From: Achatina immaculata
Lineage: Eukaryota; Mollusca; Gastropoda; Stylommatophora; Achatinidae
Direction: 5' to 3'
Assembly: GCA_009760885.1 (NCBI GenBank)
Contig: CM019718.1
Location: forward strand, 23,809,133 to 23,873,132
Length of the DNA: 64,000 nt
The translations under genes were made by a program, and so were the position numbers. The first letter of the stretch is position 1, and every line of letters starts with the position of its first letter. The notes beneath the pieces are model-generated. The model was not told where the DNA came from. It did no database searches and worked only from the letters and a program-made list of their open reading frames with translations. Positions 12,670 to 26,900 of this stretch are shown here, in pieces.

Positions 12670-14507
12670 GAAGACGATTGTCCGAAGACGCAATCAACGA
12701 CCCATAGTTGATATGCTAGCGTCAGGGTTAGCGACCCATAGTTGATATGCCAGCGCCAGGGTTAGCGACCCATAGTTGATATGCCAGCGTCAGGGTTAGC
12801 GACCCATAGTTGATATGCCAGCGTCAGGGTTAGCGACCCATATTTGATATGCCAGCGTCAGGGTTAGCGACCCATAGTTGATATGCCAGCGTCAGGGTTA
12901 GCGACCCATAGTTGATATGCCAGCGTCAGGGTTTGATATGCCAGCGTCAGGGTTAGCGACCATAGTTGATATGCCAGCGTCAGGGTTAGCGACCCATAGT
13001 TGATATGCCAGCGTCAGGGTTAGCGACCCATAGTTGATATGCCAGCGTCAGGGTTAGCGATCCATAGTTGATATGCCAGCGTCAGGGTTAGCGACCCATA
13101 GTTGATATGCCAGCGTCAGGGTTAGCGACCCATAGTTGTTGATATGCCAGCGTCAGGGTTAGCGACCCATAGTTGTTGATATGCCAGCGTCAGGGTTAGC
13201 GACCCATAGTTGATATGCCAGCGTCAGGGTTAGCGACCCATAGTTGATATGCCAGTGTCAGGGTTAGCTACCCATAGTTGATATGCCAGCGTCAGGGTTA
13301 GCGACCCATAGTTGATATGCCAGTGTCAGGGTTAGTGACCCATAGCTGACCAAGACCCTGTCCCACCTCTCCGTAGTACCCCCAGTAACAGGCCTAGCCT
13401 GGCTAACGGGGCAGAGATCGCCATAGACCCATGGTGGTGGAGTCTGCTAAAGAAGCGTTGCACACCCCCTGCTTTTTAGATGTACTTTGGGACTGAAAAA
13501 GTAGCCGCTATAATCCTCTACCACGCCGATACGATGCTGTGCCTCAACATCTCTACAGCATCAGCTGCAAGAACAACAGCTCGCAGTTGCAGGGAGTTCA
13601 AACAAATACAAGCAACGGATCGCTAATCAAGGGAGCACGAACATCCATTAGAACAGACTTTGCGAGCTGTTAATAAATGCTACAGCAGCTTTGGCGTCTG
13701 GTAAAAAAAATGCCAAAATGTGAGGACAGCGTGCAGTAGAAGAAAGAGATAATAATATTCTATAATATGTAGAAATCGAAGACATTATGTACCGAGAACC
13801 AAGACCAAACTCGACTTATGATCAGGATATAAAGTCCATGAAAAGTCCAATATGACAGGAAGAATATCAATATTGGCCTCTTCTTCTCTATTCAAGCTGA
13901 AATACGTAATGCCAATTCATTTCATTTGGGACTAGACTAGAGCAGCGATTTTCAAACTGTTGGCAAATGACGGTCAGGTATAGTTAATCATCGGTTATGT
14001 CACTGTGTGGTGAATATGAAGACTAGGAGGTTAAATAAGGAATATGACGACCTTGTGAAGGTTTAGAAAGCTGAAGAGAGAAATAGAAAACGACAGACAG
14101 ACAGATAGATAGAACAAACTTTATTTGCAAAAGCTGAAGAATTGGATAGGCAAGTCCGTATAGCATTCTGTCCTTTATCACACAGCTTTCATTATACACC
14201 ATACATTCTACATTCATTAGTACAAATATATTACGAGTATTAAAAAGTAACGAAAACTGAAATAACGTACCTGGCACTTTTTAATCTTACACATGAGCTC
14301 AGTAAAAGAAGTAACCACATACACGTAACAAAGTAACTCTTAGTCTTGCACAGCAATGAATATGTGGGGGCGGGAGGGGGCGCATATAACTAAATTCAAT
14401 GAGGTACTGTTAAAGTTTAAAGCTGAAGGAGTGAATATTACGTATCAGATTTTTGTGGGATGGAAGGGTACTCCAAAAGTAAGCGATAGAGTAAGCAAAG
14501 ACAGAAA

Positions 14508-14569
<62 letters not shown>

Positions 14570-17500
14570 GGTGACCCATTACTCTGCATTGAGATTATTA
14601 TTATTATTATTATTGTTATTATTATTATTAATAAAATGAATACTGTCGTCTGTGAAAGCTGTATGAGTGTTTCTCTTTCAACGCCCTAAACTTTCCTGGT
14701 TTATTTTTTTCTTCCTCCGAGGGACCCAGGATTACACAACTTAAGAACCGCGACATAAATCTCCATCTTTTGAATTTGAATTTAACAGCCTTATCCAAAC
14801 TTTAAATAATCGATAGTTCGGAAATGAAAAGCAGGATAGCTTTAGCCAGTCTCTGGCACGCTGGGGTAAATGGAGACCTTTGGCCGCCTTCTTTTCTCAT
14901 CTTCTTTCTGTCCCTCGCATGTGTTTGTGTGCACATAAGTGTCCAGAGCAGGCACTTGTTATTTTCTGCTAATAAACGCTCTAGAAGATATAAGATATAA
15001 GAAACGGTCTAGAAGATATAAGATATAATAAACGCTCTAGAAGATATAAGATATAAGAAACGGTCTAGAAGATATAAGATATAAGAAACGGTCTAGAAGA
15101 TATAAGATATAAGAAACGGTCTAGAAGATATAAGATATAAGAAACGGTCTAGAAGATATAAGATATAAGAAACGGTCTAGACAGCTCATAGAAGATACGC
15201 TGTTTAAGGGGTGATAGCTGTAACTGGTTACTAGAAACTTTTCTGTCAAAAGATGCCTTGGTAAAGGATATACAGTTAAAGTATAATACTGGATTTGGGA
15301 GTGTCCTCGATGACGTCTCTTATTTCAAGAGAGAACCTTGCGTGGCCAACTAGCTTCACCAGTAGAAGAAACGTTCTGGCAATGCTGCAGTATTACACCG
15401 TTACTGACCAGCTTTATTTCACAGACCTTGCAAAATACCGTAACCACTGACCTCTGAAAGAATGTGGTCAATAACCTATAACATAAAGCAGTCACTGACC
15501 TGTTAGACAGTATAAGTACATACCTCCAAGCGAGTTTAATCAATAACCTCTAACAGAATGTAATCACTGACCACCAAGGAGAAAAGTCATTGACCTTTTA
15601 AGACTCACCGATTTCCAAGAGAAATACATAATGACTTATCTGTAATATCGCCTAATACTTGACCTTTAAGAGAATATAGGCACAAACCTCCAATAGAATT
15701 TAACCACCGATTTCCAAAAGAAATATCACTGACCTCCAAGAAAATGTAATCATCTATCCCCATGAGAATGTAAGCACTGAAGAACAGATCCAAGAAAATG
15801 TAATCATCTATCCCCATGAGAATGTAAGCATAGACATCCTTGAGAATGTAACCGCTGAAGAACAGATCCAAGAACAAATCCAGCACCAAGATCTCGCATT
15901 TATACTTGATATTCTATCATTTTCTCAGCATTCATGTAGATAAATAAAGGCTTCGGTACTTCCATAGTCCGTCCTCCAGCTTTCACACAACTGTTCACTC
16001 TCCAAATGTCTCGCCAAAAATCCCTCTCTGGACCAAGTTCAGTTAAAAAGTCACATGACTGAATGACCATCGTTCACTTCTTCACTTGCTTATAGTAAGG
16101 CGCGGAACAGCCACAACACACTTAGTACCACATTCATTCATTCATTCCTTTGCATGTCCCTTGCGGAACTTTGCCTCCCAAACAGCACTCCTGTAGGCCT
16201 CTCGGTTGTGAGCAAGATGGTCTGCTGCTGCTGCATCCATTTCCAGATCATCAACGATGTCTTGCAGCCATCTTCGTTTCGGTCTTCCTCTTTTTCTTTT
16301 TCCCATTATGTATCCTTCCAATACGGTCTTCTCTAAATTATCATGACGTTTAATGTGGCCAAAATATTTAAGTTTTCTCTCTTTAATCCTCTTTACTAGC
16401 CAGCCTTCTTCAATATTAAGCTCTTGTAGTATAGATATATTTGTTCTTTTTTGTGTCCACGATATTTGGAGAACTCTTCTATAGCATTTACATTCAAAGG
16501 CATTTATGTGCTTCTCAGCTGTTTTGTTAAGTGTCCAGGTCTCACAGGCATATGTTGCGATAGGAAAGATGCATGTCCTTAAAAATCTTATTTTTGTGGT
16601 TCTGTCTGCTCCTCTCCACAGATTCTTTATTTGTTTTACTTTCTGAAGAGCAATAGATGTCCTCCTTTTAATTTCCCGCATTGTATCTCCATTATTAGTT
16701 AGTAGTGATCCAAGATATTCAAAACTCTCCACTTCTTCCAGTTTTTCCTCATTGATACATATTTCAGTTGCCTTGTTTGTTTTGTCAGTTGTCATCACTT
16801 TAGTTTTCTTTGCATTAAGATAGAGGTTCTGCTCTTCGCTGTTCTTGCGGACTGACATAATTAGTTTTTCCATTCCTTCTTGTGTTGTGGACAGCAATAC
16901 TGTGTCATCAGCATATCTAATCTCTGGTATTTCATAACCTCCAACTGTTATGGCATCGTAATATTCTTTGTCTACATCTTCTCTAACATTCCTCATTATA
17001 TTTTCAGTATACAAGTTAAATAAGTAGGGTGACAATATGCACCCCTGACGGACCCCTTGTTTTATGTCAAACCAACTTGTTGTTTCACCATTTATTCTTA
17101 CTGCTGCTTGTTGGTCTAAATACAGCAGTGATGTTAATTGTATCAAATGTGTTGGAAATCCCATTTTTTCCATTATTTCCCAAAGTTTCTGGTGTTGTAC
17201 ACAATCAAATGCCTTTGAGTAGTCTATAAAGGATAAATATAGATTCACATTAAACTCCCTGCATTTCTCTATTATCAATCTTAGATTGAATATATGATCT
17301 CTTGATCCTCTTCCTTGCCTGAAGCCAGCTTGGACCATATTGACTTCTTCTTCTATTTTCTTTCGAAATCTACCCATTATGATTTTTAACAGAATTTTAC
17401 TGGCATGACTAATCAGGGCAAAGTTCTGTAGTTGGTGCATAATTTCAGGTTACCCTTTTTTGGCAGTGGTATGAATACATTTCTTTTCCATTCTTTTGGC

Positions 17501-20500
17501 CAAATACCTGAATGCCATATCTTTTTACATAGTGCATGATAGATTGTTGCACACTCCTTTCCTCCTGCTTTAATAAATTCAGCGGTTATCTCATCACATC
17601 CTGGTGATTTACCATTTTTCAGACTCTTTATTGCCCATAAAACTTCTTCCATTGTCGGCTCGGGTTCTTTCTCCTCCAATAATAATTCACACTGTTGATT
17701 TCTGCTTCCACAGTCGGTTGTTTCATACATTCTTTTGCAATAGTACCACATATACTGCTATATAAGGGAAAACAGTCGGAAGATGTTTGATAAACGATCA
17801 GTTAAGATCAATTTAAAACTGAAGTGATAAATAAATGGAAATAAGAAATTGATAAGATTTTGACACCAGTCTTTTACTTTTCCACCTCCCTCCACCCTCA
17901 AAAATAAAGTCAGATCTGTCAGAATATTCCTTCTCACCTGTCCTCTTCCTCTCCCCCCCCCCTTCCAAAAAAAGAGAGTTACCAAAAGGATAATTTTTTG
18001 TTTTAAAGGTAGTCCCATAGCAATGGGTCATCAGTGTATGAAGTAGGGTGGTCAGTTCTTTTCCTCGCTGCCTTTCCTTCCCAGATTTTCTCTGGTACCG
18101 ATTTTAAGAGGCTGGGTCGACCTCGGGTATTGGTCGGAAAAAAAAATCCCCCTCAGCTGGCGATTCGTACCCTCGACCATTCGGTTGCTAGACGACTGCT
18201 CTAACCACTACGCTAGCCAGTCCCTAAGGGATAGTTGGAAAATTAAAAATGCCATAACACATGTTATTAACCATATTAATACACATATATAAATCTTCAA
18301 CTCCCACTCTGTGACGTAGTAGAAACTAGGTTCAGAAACCTAAAAGTTATGTGTGAGATACAACAGATGACATTCCGACTGTGGCCTGCGTACCTAAAGC
18401 AATACAAAAGCACAGATCTCCAAGTGTAGTCTATGTTCCAAGTTTAATGGCACTAAATGCAGTGTTCTACTGTCCAGCAGTAATGATACTTGTGATGTTG
18501 ATGGCTGGCTGTTGAAGTTGGGTGGATTTTCTTTCAGAAAAGTTCAATTCCAGATATCTCAGCTGGGCTTAGTCACCAAATGTGTCTCCGTCTTATTTTC
18601 CACGTCGTTTCAAGAAAGCCTCCTTCTAGAAAACATTTTGTGGAAGTGCACTATCTTGAGCGATTATATGGGTCCGGCATAAAGCACAGCCGGATTTAAC
18701 TGACGTAGTGCGCAGAAACTGAATACATGTGAAAAAATCATTACGTTAGAGATGAAGCAGACAAACGGTCATTTTTAACAATGGCTTCTTGGCAAACACA
18801 ACTTCTCGCATTCACCATTGAACCTTATTTTAAACGTGGAGAATCGTCTATTACTGTACAACAAAAGTTTCGTCGCCATTTTGAGTTGGATCCCCGTGAT
18901 AACGTTTCAGATCGGAGGACAAAATAATTTTGAGGTGGGTCAAAAAATGTAAGGAAACAGCTAATTGCCTTAATAACAAGTCTACTGGTCGTCCAAGAAC
19001 TCAACCTGAACAAATCCAAGAAGTCCGCAACGCATTGTTGAGTAGCCCTCGGCGATCAGCTGTTAGGAACGCTTTGGCACCTGGCATCCTCTTACTGTTA
19101 ATATTGATCTTTATGTGCAGATGCTAACTGAATACTTCATTCCAGACTTGGCAAATATAAATAAGAGATTAATATGGTTTCAGCAAGATGGAGCAACTGC
19201 CCACACAGCCCGTCAGTCCATGGCCATGCTGCGACAAGCATTTCCCAATCGTCTTATATCTAGATTTGTGGATATTTATTGGCTGGCAAGGTCACCGGAT
19301 TTATCTGCCGCAGACTTCTTTTTGTGGGGGGCATCTCAAGAACACGGTGTATGCTAGTCAACCACAGTCAATTGCAGACCTAAAAGATCAAATCCGACAC
19401 TGCATTCAAAATATCCCTTTGAACATGTTAAATAACGTTATACAGGAATGTTCCAGACGCCTGGCTGAATGTATCAAATGTAATGGCGGTCATCTAACCG
19501 GCATAACTTTCAAAACCTAAATATCATTGTCAATAATAATAATAATAATAATAAAACCCCCACTTTTCTGAGTTTCACTTTACTTTTTTTTTTTTAACCA
19601 AAAACATGTGCTGCTTATTTATTTTCCATTTTTAAAATCCAGCCATGATTTATGCTCGACCATGTACTTCGTCATCCTTGGCAACAGGTGGGGAAAAGTA
19701 GTGCCTCGCTTTCTTTTCTTTAGAAATCTGAGAAACAAAGCAGGAACAATGAACTTTCAGCGTCGTCATTCTTCACAAGAAATGCTCTACACAACCTTCC
19801 TAGTGTTTACGTTCAAGATTTCCTACCGGAGTTTGGAATTCGATTCACAAGATGTCTCCTGCTGTCCTTCTTTCTATCTGCCACGTTTTCTTTGTCGGAG
19901 TTGGATTCACAAGATGTCTCCTGCTCTCCTCCTGTCTTTCTTTCTATCTGACACTTCTTCTTTTTCGGAGTTCGATTCACAAGATGTCTCCTGCTGTCTT
20001 TCTTTCTAGTTGCCACGTTTTCTTTTTCGGAGTTCGATTCACAAGATGTCTCCTGCTGTCTTTCTTTCTATCTGCCACGTCTTCTTTTTCGGAGTTCGAT
20101 TCACAAGATGTCTCCTGCTGTCTTTCTTTCTATCTGCCACGTCTTCTTTTTCGGAGTTCGATTAACAGTTATTCTCGTGCTAACTTTCTTTCTCCTAAAG
20201 TGCTTTGTCTACAGTTTTTTCTTGGACATCCAAGTACTTTTGCTGTAACACTTTCCTGCATACAATCCTCGTTGTTTTACATCTTGATAAACTTTAGCCA
20301 CCGCCCGTGGCAGTCTTCTGTGACATTGTTTGAGCGTAGGGCTAGGTTGTGTAGAAGCAGAACGTCTCTCAAGAAACCGCTCCAGCAAATCTCCAGCGTG
20401 AATAGAGGCGTAGGTTTATGATGGCAATGAAATATAACATTATAATACCTGTAAGTTCTGATGTTCCTTCTTTGAAAGAAAATCTTGCCTCCCACTTTTC

Positions 20501-21760
20501 TTAAACATTTAACTAAGTAGGTCATGTCAGCTTTGCTTTTAATCTTACATAAGAGAAATGATAGCGCTTTCAGTTTCTGTCGAGGCAGAGTCTGGTATTA
20601 CTGTTCTGAATAAGTATGGTTAATTTATACGGGATTTCCATTAAACAACCTAAATTGTGTGAAATTATCAGGAATTCCAGGGGTTTTTAAATGTAGGTGT
20701 TTGTACCAAAAAACCCATGTTTACCATTAGGTGGAAGGTATTATAGCAATAATTAAATTACCGAGACTTGATTCAAATTTGCGTTAGCTGTGATTTAGGC
20801 AGAAGTATAACGATGTTTTTCATCACCTGAACCTCTTAATTAAAAGAAGTTATTTAGATCTTAAGCAAATTTATTTTAGAACATTAAGTCCATTTTCAAT
20901 GGATGCGTAAAGTGGAACTCAGGCTATTTTTGAGTTTTAGAGTGCTGAAACCAAAGTGTATCATCGCCAAGTTAACCCAAAATGCTGGTAAAAGAGAATT
21001 AAAAGTGAACGTAGAAAAAGATAAAGTTAATGAAACAAAATGTGAGCAGCAGCAATGTACTGGGAGTAGATAATAAAAATAGTTGATAAGGTCAAGGGAT
21101 TTGTATATCTTGGCAACAGAGTAGCAGAAGGAAGAGGCAACGAAGAGGACTTCAACAACAGGCTAACTAGAGCGCACCAGACTTTCACAACCTTGTAGAA
21201 TGTATGGAATAAAAACAAAGCTGGCAGGAAAACAAAAGTCAGGATATTCAAGAGTAATGTCTTAAGTGTGCTGCTCTATGGAAGTGAATGCTGGAAAACT
21301 ACCAAAACTATAGAAAACAAGCTGAATTCTTTCGAGACTAAATGTTTTCGAAAGATTAGTAGAATATTTTGGCCAAATACTATAAGAAATAACACTTTGC
21401 TGGCAGAGATGCAGATGAAGCCACTGACTTCGATTATTGAGGAAAGACGTTGGCAATGGCTGGGACGTGTACTTCAGATGACTGATGACTCATGACTAAA
21501 TCCAGCACTGAAATGGACACCCCAGGTAAACAGGAGTAACATGAAGAGGAACAACAGAGAGGATGCTGAATACGTGTGCAAGAGTTGATAAAAGAGGCGA
21601 AGGACAGGTGTTTGTGGAAAACCTTTTGCGGAAGCCCCATTTGCCTTGGGGCATCAGCAGCAGGGCATCTTGCTTACAACCAAGAAGCCTACAGGAAAGT
21701 TGTTAGGGAGGCAAAGTTCCCCGGGACATGTAAATGACTGACTGACTGACCTAAAGTTTT

Positions 21761-21819
<59 letters not shown>

Positions 21820-21892
21820 GTGCTGCATTTTGTTTATATATAAGATAATAATGAGTAACAAAATACAATTTGAAAGAAATAGAAGAACAGTG

Positions 21893-21923
<31 letters not shown>

Positions 21924-22209
21924 TAATAGGGAACTGTACAATAAACTTAGGTATTTTATTTGCAATTAGAATGTTAACACTTTAACAAGGTTTAGAATAC
22001 CAAAGAAAAGGAGACTTAAATAATTTTTTAAACCATTAATCAAAAGCGTTTGAGGCAAGAACGTTTGAACATATGAGGCATCATTTTCTGATTTTTACAT
22101 CAATTTTGTATTGATGGAGTTGGTTGTAGTTCCAGTCCATTATCCAGTGCTTCAAAACATCTGCTCACTTAATGGAACTCTCTTTTATAATCAAATCCAG
22201 ACAAATTGC

Positions 22210-22243
<34 letters not shown>

Positions 22244-23896
22244 ACATCTTAAGTCTCAGCATTATGCTGATCTGATTTTTTTTTCACTATGGGCGGTGGG
22301 GAAGAAAGACATTACAGATTCTCTCTCCCCTTCTTGTCATGCCACCTCCCCCTCACGAATTATCCAAGTTTTTTTAAAAAATCCATTCTCTTTCGTACCT
22401 CTTCCTGTCCTGCTCCTCCCGTCCTCTTATTGAATGTAACGATTTCAACCATTCTGCCATCTTCAGCGAGAGCTACGAAGGGAGGTCAGCATGAAATGTT
22501 CGCTCTCTGCCCATGTCCAGAATTAATGAACACAATTATCAACCTTGACACCGGGCTCCAAGTTGAGGCAAAAACTTAAGACCTACAAAAAAACCAGCTC
22601 TCTCCCATTTCTCTGCTCGTCGTTTTCCTCTACAATTTCCCCTCTTTCACGAATTTTTCTTTTTCATTTGCGAGATTTCTGCCCGAGTATTCGCGTGGCC
22701 CCAAGGGACACAAACGACTTTTTTTTTTCAACTCTTAAATAAGGGAAGAAAAAATTTTATAACTGTTCTCCCCAGATTCGAGGTCCTTAAGTGTGCCTCG
22801 TGTTTTCTCTATCCCCTAGTTTGGGATGACCTTTGCATTCTAACAAAAACACATACATCACATGCACAAACACGTACACACTTCGCTGTGTCTAGACAGT
22901 TTCATACAAATGGTTTTTCTTATTTAACGTAACCAGTTAAGAGCTTCAATTTTTCTGCATAATAGAGTGTCCTGGGAAGAAAGCAGGTATTATACAGGTC
23001 TCCAGGCGCTTACACTCACCGACCCCATCATGAAGATTAAGCTGATCGATGATCCCCAAACATTTATTATATGAAAGTAATTTAATAAACAGAACCAACG
23101 GCACCGAGAATAATAATATTAAAAATTTCCAAAATTAGGTCATATTTGAAGTCTGGGATTACGAGGTAGAGTGTTTAATAAACAGGCAGCAGTCATATGT
23201 TTAACATAGGACTAAAGATCAACGTAGGAAAGATAAAGTTAATGAAGCAAAATGTGAACAACAGAAATGTACTCAGAGTAGATAACAAGTTAGTGGAGGA
23301 GGTCAATGAATTTGTATACCTTGGCAGTAGAATAGAAGAAAATGGAGACAGCACAGAGGACATCAACAGCAGACTTACTAGAGCAAACCAGGCTTTTGCA
23401 GTGCTGCAGACTATATGGAAATCTAAAAAACTAAGCTTAATAAAAAAATCAGGATATTTAAGAGTAAAGTTCTAAGTGTACTACTCTATGGAAGTGAATG
23501 CTGGAAAATCATCAAAACCATAGAAAACAAGTTGAATTCTTTCCAGACTAAATGTTTACGAAGAATTAGAAAAATATTTTGGCCAAACACCATAAGAAAT
23601 AACATCTTATTGGCAGAAATGCAGATGAAGCCACTGACAGCAGTTACTGAGGAAAGACGCTGGCGATGGTTGGGACATGTGCAAAGAATGACTGACAACT
23701 CACTACCAAAAATAGCACTAAGATGGACACCACAAGGGAACAGAAGTAAGGGCAGACCAAAAGAGACATGGAGAAGAACAACTGAAAGGATGTTGAGCAA
23801 TAGAGGGCTCACCTGGGCAAGAGCAGAAAAAAAGGCAAAGGACAGGCATTTGTGGAAAACCCTTGCGGAAGCCTCATGTGCCCTGGGCACTTAAGG

Positions 23897-23945
<49 letters not shown>

Positions 23946-26900
23946 AGAGCGTCATATGTTTGTCAGTTTGTGTCAGCATGTGTTGACTGTGACAGAGAAT
24001 TCCAGCAGAAATATCTTATGTCTTCGCACAAAGAACTAAAACCTCCCTCTAACTTCGGGAACAACCGACTTAACCGTGCTCTAGAACAGTGTTTCCCAAA
24101 CTGGGGCATACGCCTCACAGCGGGGCACTCTGAATATTTTGGGGGGGGGGGGGGGGCGGAAGGTGACAATTTGAATACATTTATATTATACTTTGTTGAC
24201 TTATGCTGGGGGACGTGGTGGAGGTGGGGGGGGGGAGTTGGTGCATAAAAATCTTTGCGGCATTTAGATGGGGGCATGATCCAGAAAAGACTGGGAAACA
24301 CCAGTTTAGAGCTGAGTAAGAGCCGAATAAACAACGGCGGGTTTATTCGGTTCCTCTGGTAAAATAAAGTTACCCGATTACCATGAAACCGATACAAGCC
24401 GATACCGTAAACCTGGTAGTACTTTGACTTACAACCGCATAGAAACAAATAACACCTGTTATTAGCAGCCTGAATAGTTAACACTTTACTGGGCAATGTA
24501 AAGGGTAAGAGTAAAGTGGTCTTTTACGGGTATTTGACGTGTACGCAGTAAACAGCTTTCTCGGCAGCACGAACGTACCAGTGACTCGTCAGTCATTTAG
24601 ATAACTCGAAACATCTGTTCCGAAATATGTTCCAGGAACATTTATTAAACGGGTACCCGAAAGTTTCGGTTCCTAAAACAAACAAACAAACAAACAAACA
24701 AACAAACGAAATACCCAGTTCTGCCATTGTCCTTTCCTCCAACTTTTCTCTGGACAAAGATTTTTTGCTGTTGCTTTATTCTTCTCACAGCTTGTCAACA
24801 GAATACGCAAATTAAAATTAAACAAAAACTGATTGATTGATTGATATCACTTTAAATTTGCATAATTTAAACAAAAACACATCTTCTTCGTTCAGAATGA
24901 CGCAACAGAAAAATATGACATATGAACTTTCACCTATTTTCTTTACCCCCCCCCCCTCCTCCCAAAGTAAAAGGAACTGTGGTACGTATATTCTTCCAGG
25001 GACAAGAGACAATGAAAAGACAGATCCACAATGCAAAGCACGCCCCCGGACCCCATTTTTACCCCCCCCCCCAAGCCATTTACTGATTCCTTTCAACCCC
25101 TAGCCACTTATCACGCCCGCGGATAGTCCCATCGAACCACTGGAGGAGGGGGCATTATAAGGGGATGATGCGGTTCAGGATCGATAGCTTTGGGCAAGAC
25201 TGTGTAAGAAGTACATCTTCACTAACCTACACCAGAATCCAGCTGTGTATGTACTTTGATTGTGCTGTATTATGTTTTGTACGCACTGCATGCGTACTAC
25301 AGTACCAGTTTAACACATAATGAAGCGGGAAAATATCATTACAAAACCCATACAGATAGAATATTTAGACACACACGGTGTCGCGTGATTTAGGTGTGAA
25401 ATGAAAGACTTGGGAGTGAAATAATGTGATGCCCGGAGAGAACGTTATGTTACAGATGGCAGAAAGACTCGTCACTTGTCATAGAACAAGTGTCATCAAT
25501 CGACTGTAGAACATGCGTCATCGGTCGATCATGGAGCATGCATCATCAGTCGATTATAGGAAGTGCGTCATCATTTGATCATAAAAAGTGCGTCATCAGT
25601 CGATCATAAAAAGTGCGTCATCAGTTGATCGTAGGAAGTGTGTCATCAGCCAATCATAGGAAGTGTGTCATCAGTCAATCGTAGGAAGTGCGTCATCAGT
25701 CGATCATAGGAAGTATGTCATCAATCAATCACAGTCAATACGTCATTGGTGTCTGTACACTAAGGGGAAAACCAGAGAAAACCAGTCTCGCTCGGAGTGC
25801 AGTCATAGCTGAGTGAATGATTAAATGATTGACTGAATGATTGGCTGATTTACCTTTTGACTGCCCTGCAGGCTATCTGACTGGCTGATTTAACTTTTGA
25901 CTGCCCGACTGGCTAGCTGACTGGCCGATTTAACTTTTGACTGCCCTGCAGGCTAGTTGACTGGCTGATTTACCTTTTGACTGCCCTGCAGGCTATCTGA
26001 CTGGTTGATTTACCTTTTGACTGCCCTGCAGGCTAGTTGACTGGCTGATTTACCTTTTGACTGCCCTGCAGGCTAGTTGACTGGCTGATTTACCTTTTGA
26101 CTGCCCTGCAGGCTAGTTGACTGGCTGATTTAACTTTTGACTGCCCTGCAGGCTAGTTGACTGGCTGATTTACCTTTTGACTGCCCTGCAGGCTATCTGA
26201 CTGGTTGATTTACCTTTTGACTGCCCGACTGGCTAGCTGACTGGCTGATTTAACTTTTGACTGCCCTGCAGGCTAGTTGACTGGCTGATTTAGACTGCCC
26301 GATTGGCTAGCTGACTGGCTGGTTGACCGGTTGATTTCCCGACTGATTAGCTGACTGTCTACTGGTTGACTGCCTGATTGAATAAGTGACTGCCTGACTG
26401 TTTCACTTTTTGACTGACTAACTGACTGTCTATTGATTGACTGATTGGTTGACTCCTCGACTGACTACATGTCTGGCTGGCTGACCTGATTTATTAACTG
26501 TCTATCTGACTGAAAGGTTGGTTGACTGACTGACTAATTGGCTAACTAACTAGTTGACTGTCTGATTGATTAGTTTTCTGGTTGGATGACTTACTAACTG
26601 GTTGACTGTCTGAAGGACTACCGTACTGAATGTGTGAATGGATGACCGAAAAGTTAACAACGAATTGGCTGATTGATGACTGAAGGGCTAACTGAATTTA
26701 TTTAGATATTGACAGACTTAAGGTCTAACGGTTGGCATACTGACCTAAAGGCTAACTGACTGATTGCCTGACTGGCTCAAGGACTAACTAACCGAGTGGT
26801 TAGCTGACGGATTCGCTGACTGATTGCTTGGAAAGATTGATTGGGTGACCAACTGACTGAAGGACTAATTGATTGTTTGATTTACTGATGGAAGGACTGA

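Noticed and set aside
13935..14750. hAT-like element with ends agcgattttcaaac and cttaagaaccgc
   Set aside because: End similarity is too weak and no target-site repeat was found; the interior is mostly a CR1/L2-like LINE fragment and microsatellites.
16150..17229. Small + strand ORFs over the family B LINE
   Set aside because: Antisense shadows of the reverse transcriptase.
18155..18225. A tRNA gene on the - strand
   Set aside because: It has A- and B-box-like words but no proper cloverleaf by eye and shares its body with dispersed repeats, so it is a SINE head.
18520..19585. Terminal inverted repeats for the mariner-like element (tcagaaaagt on both sides)
   Set aside because: Only about 10 bases match and they are not at plausible element ends.
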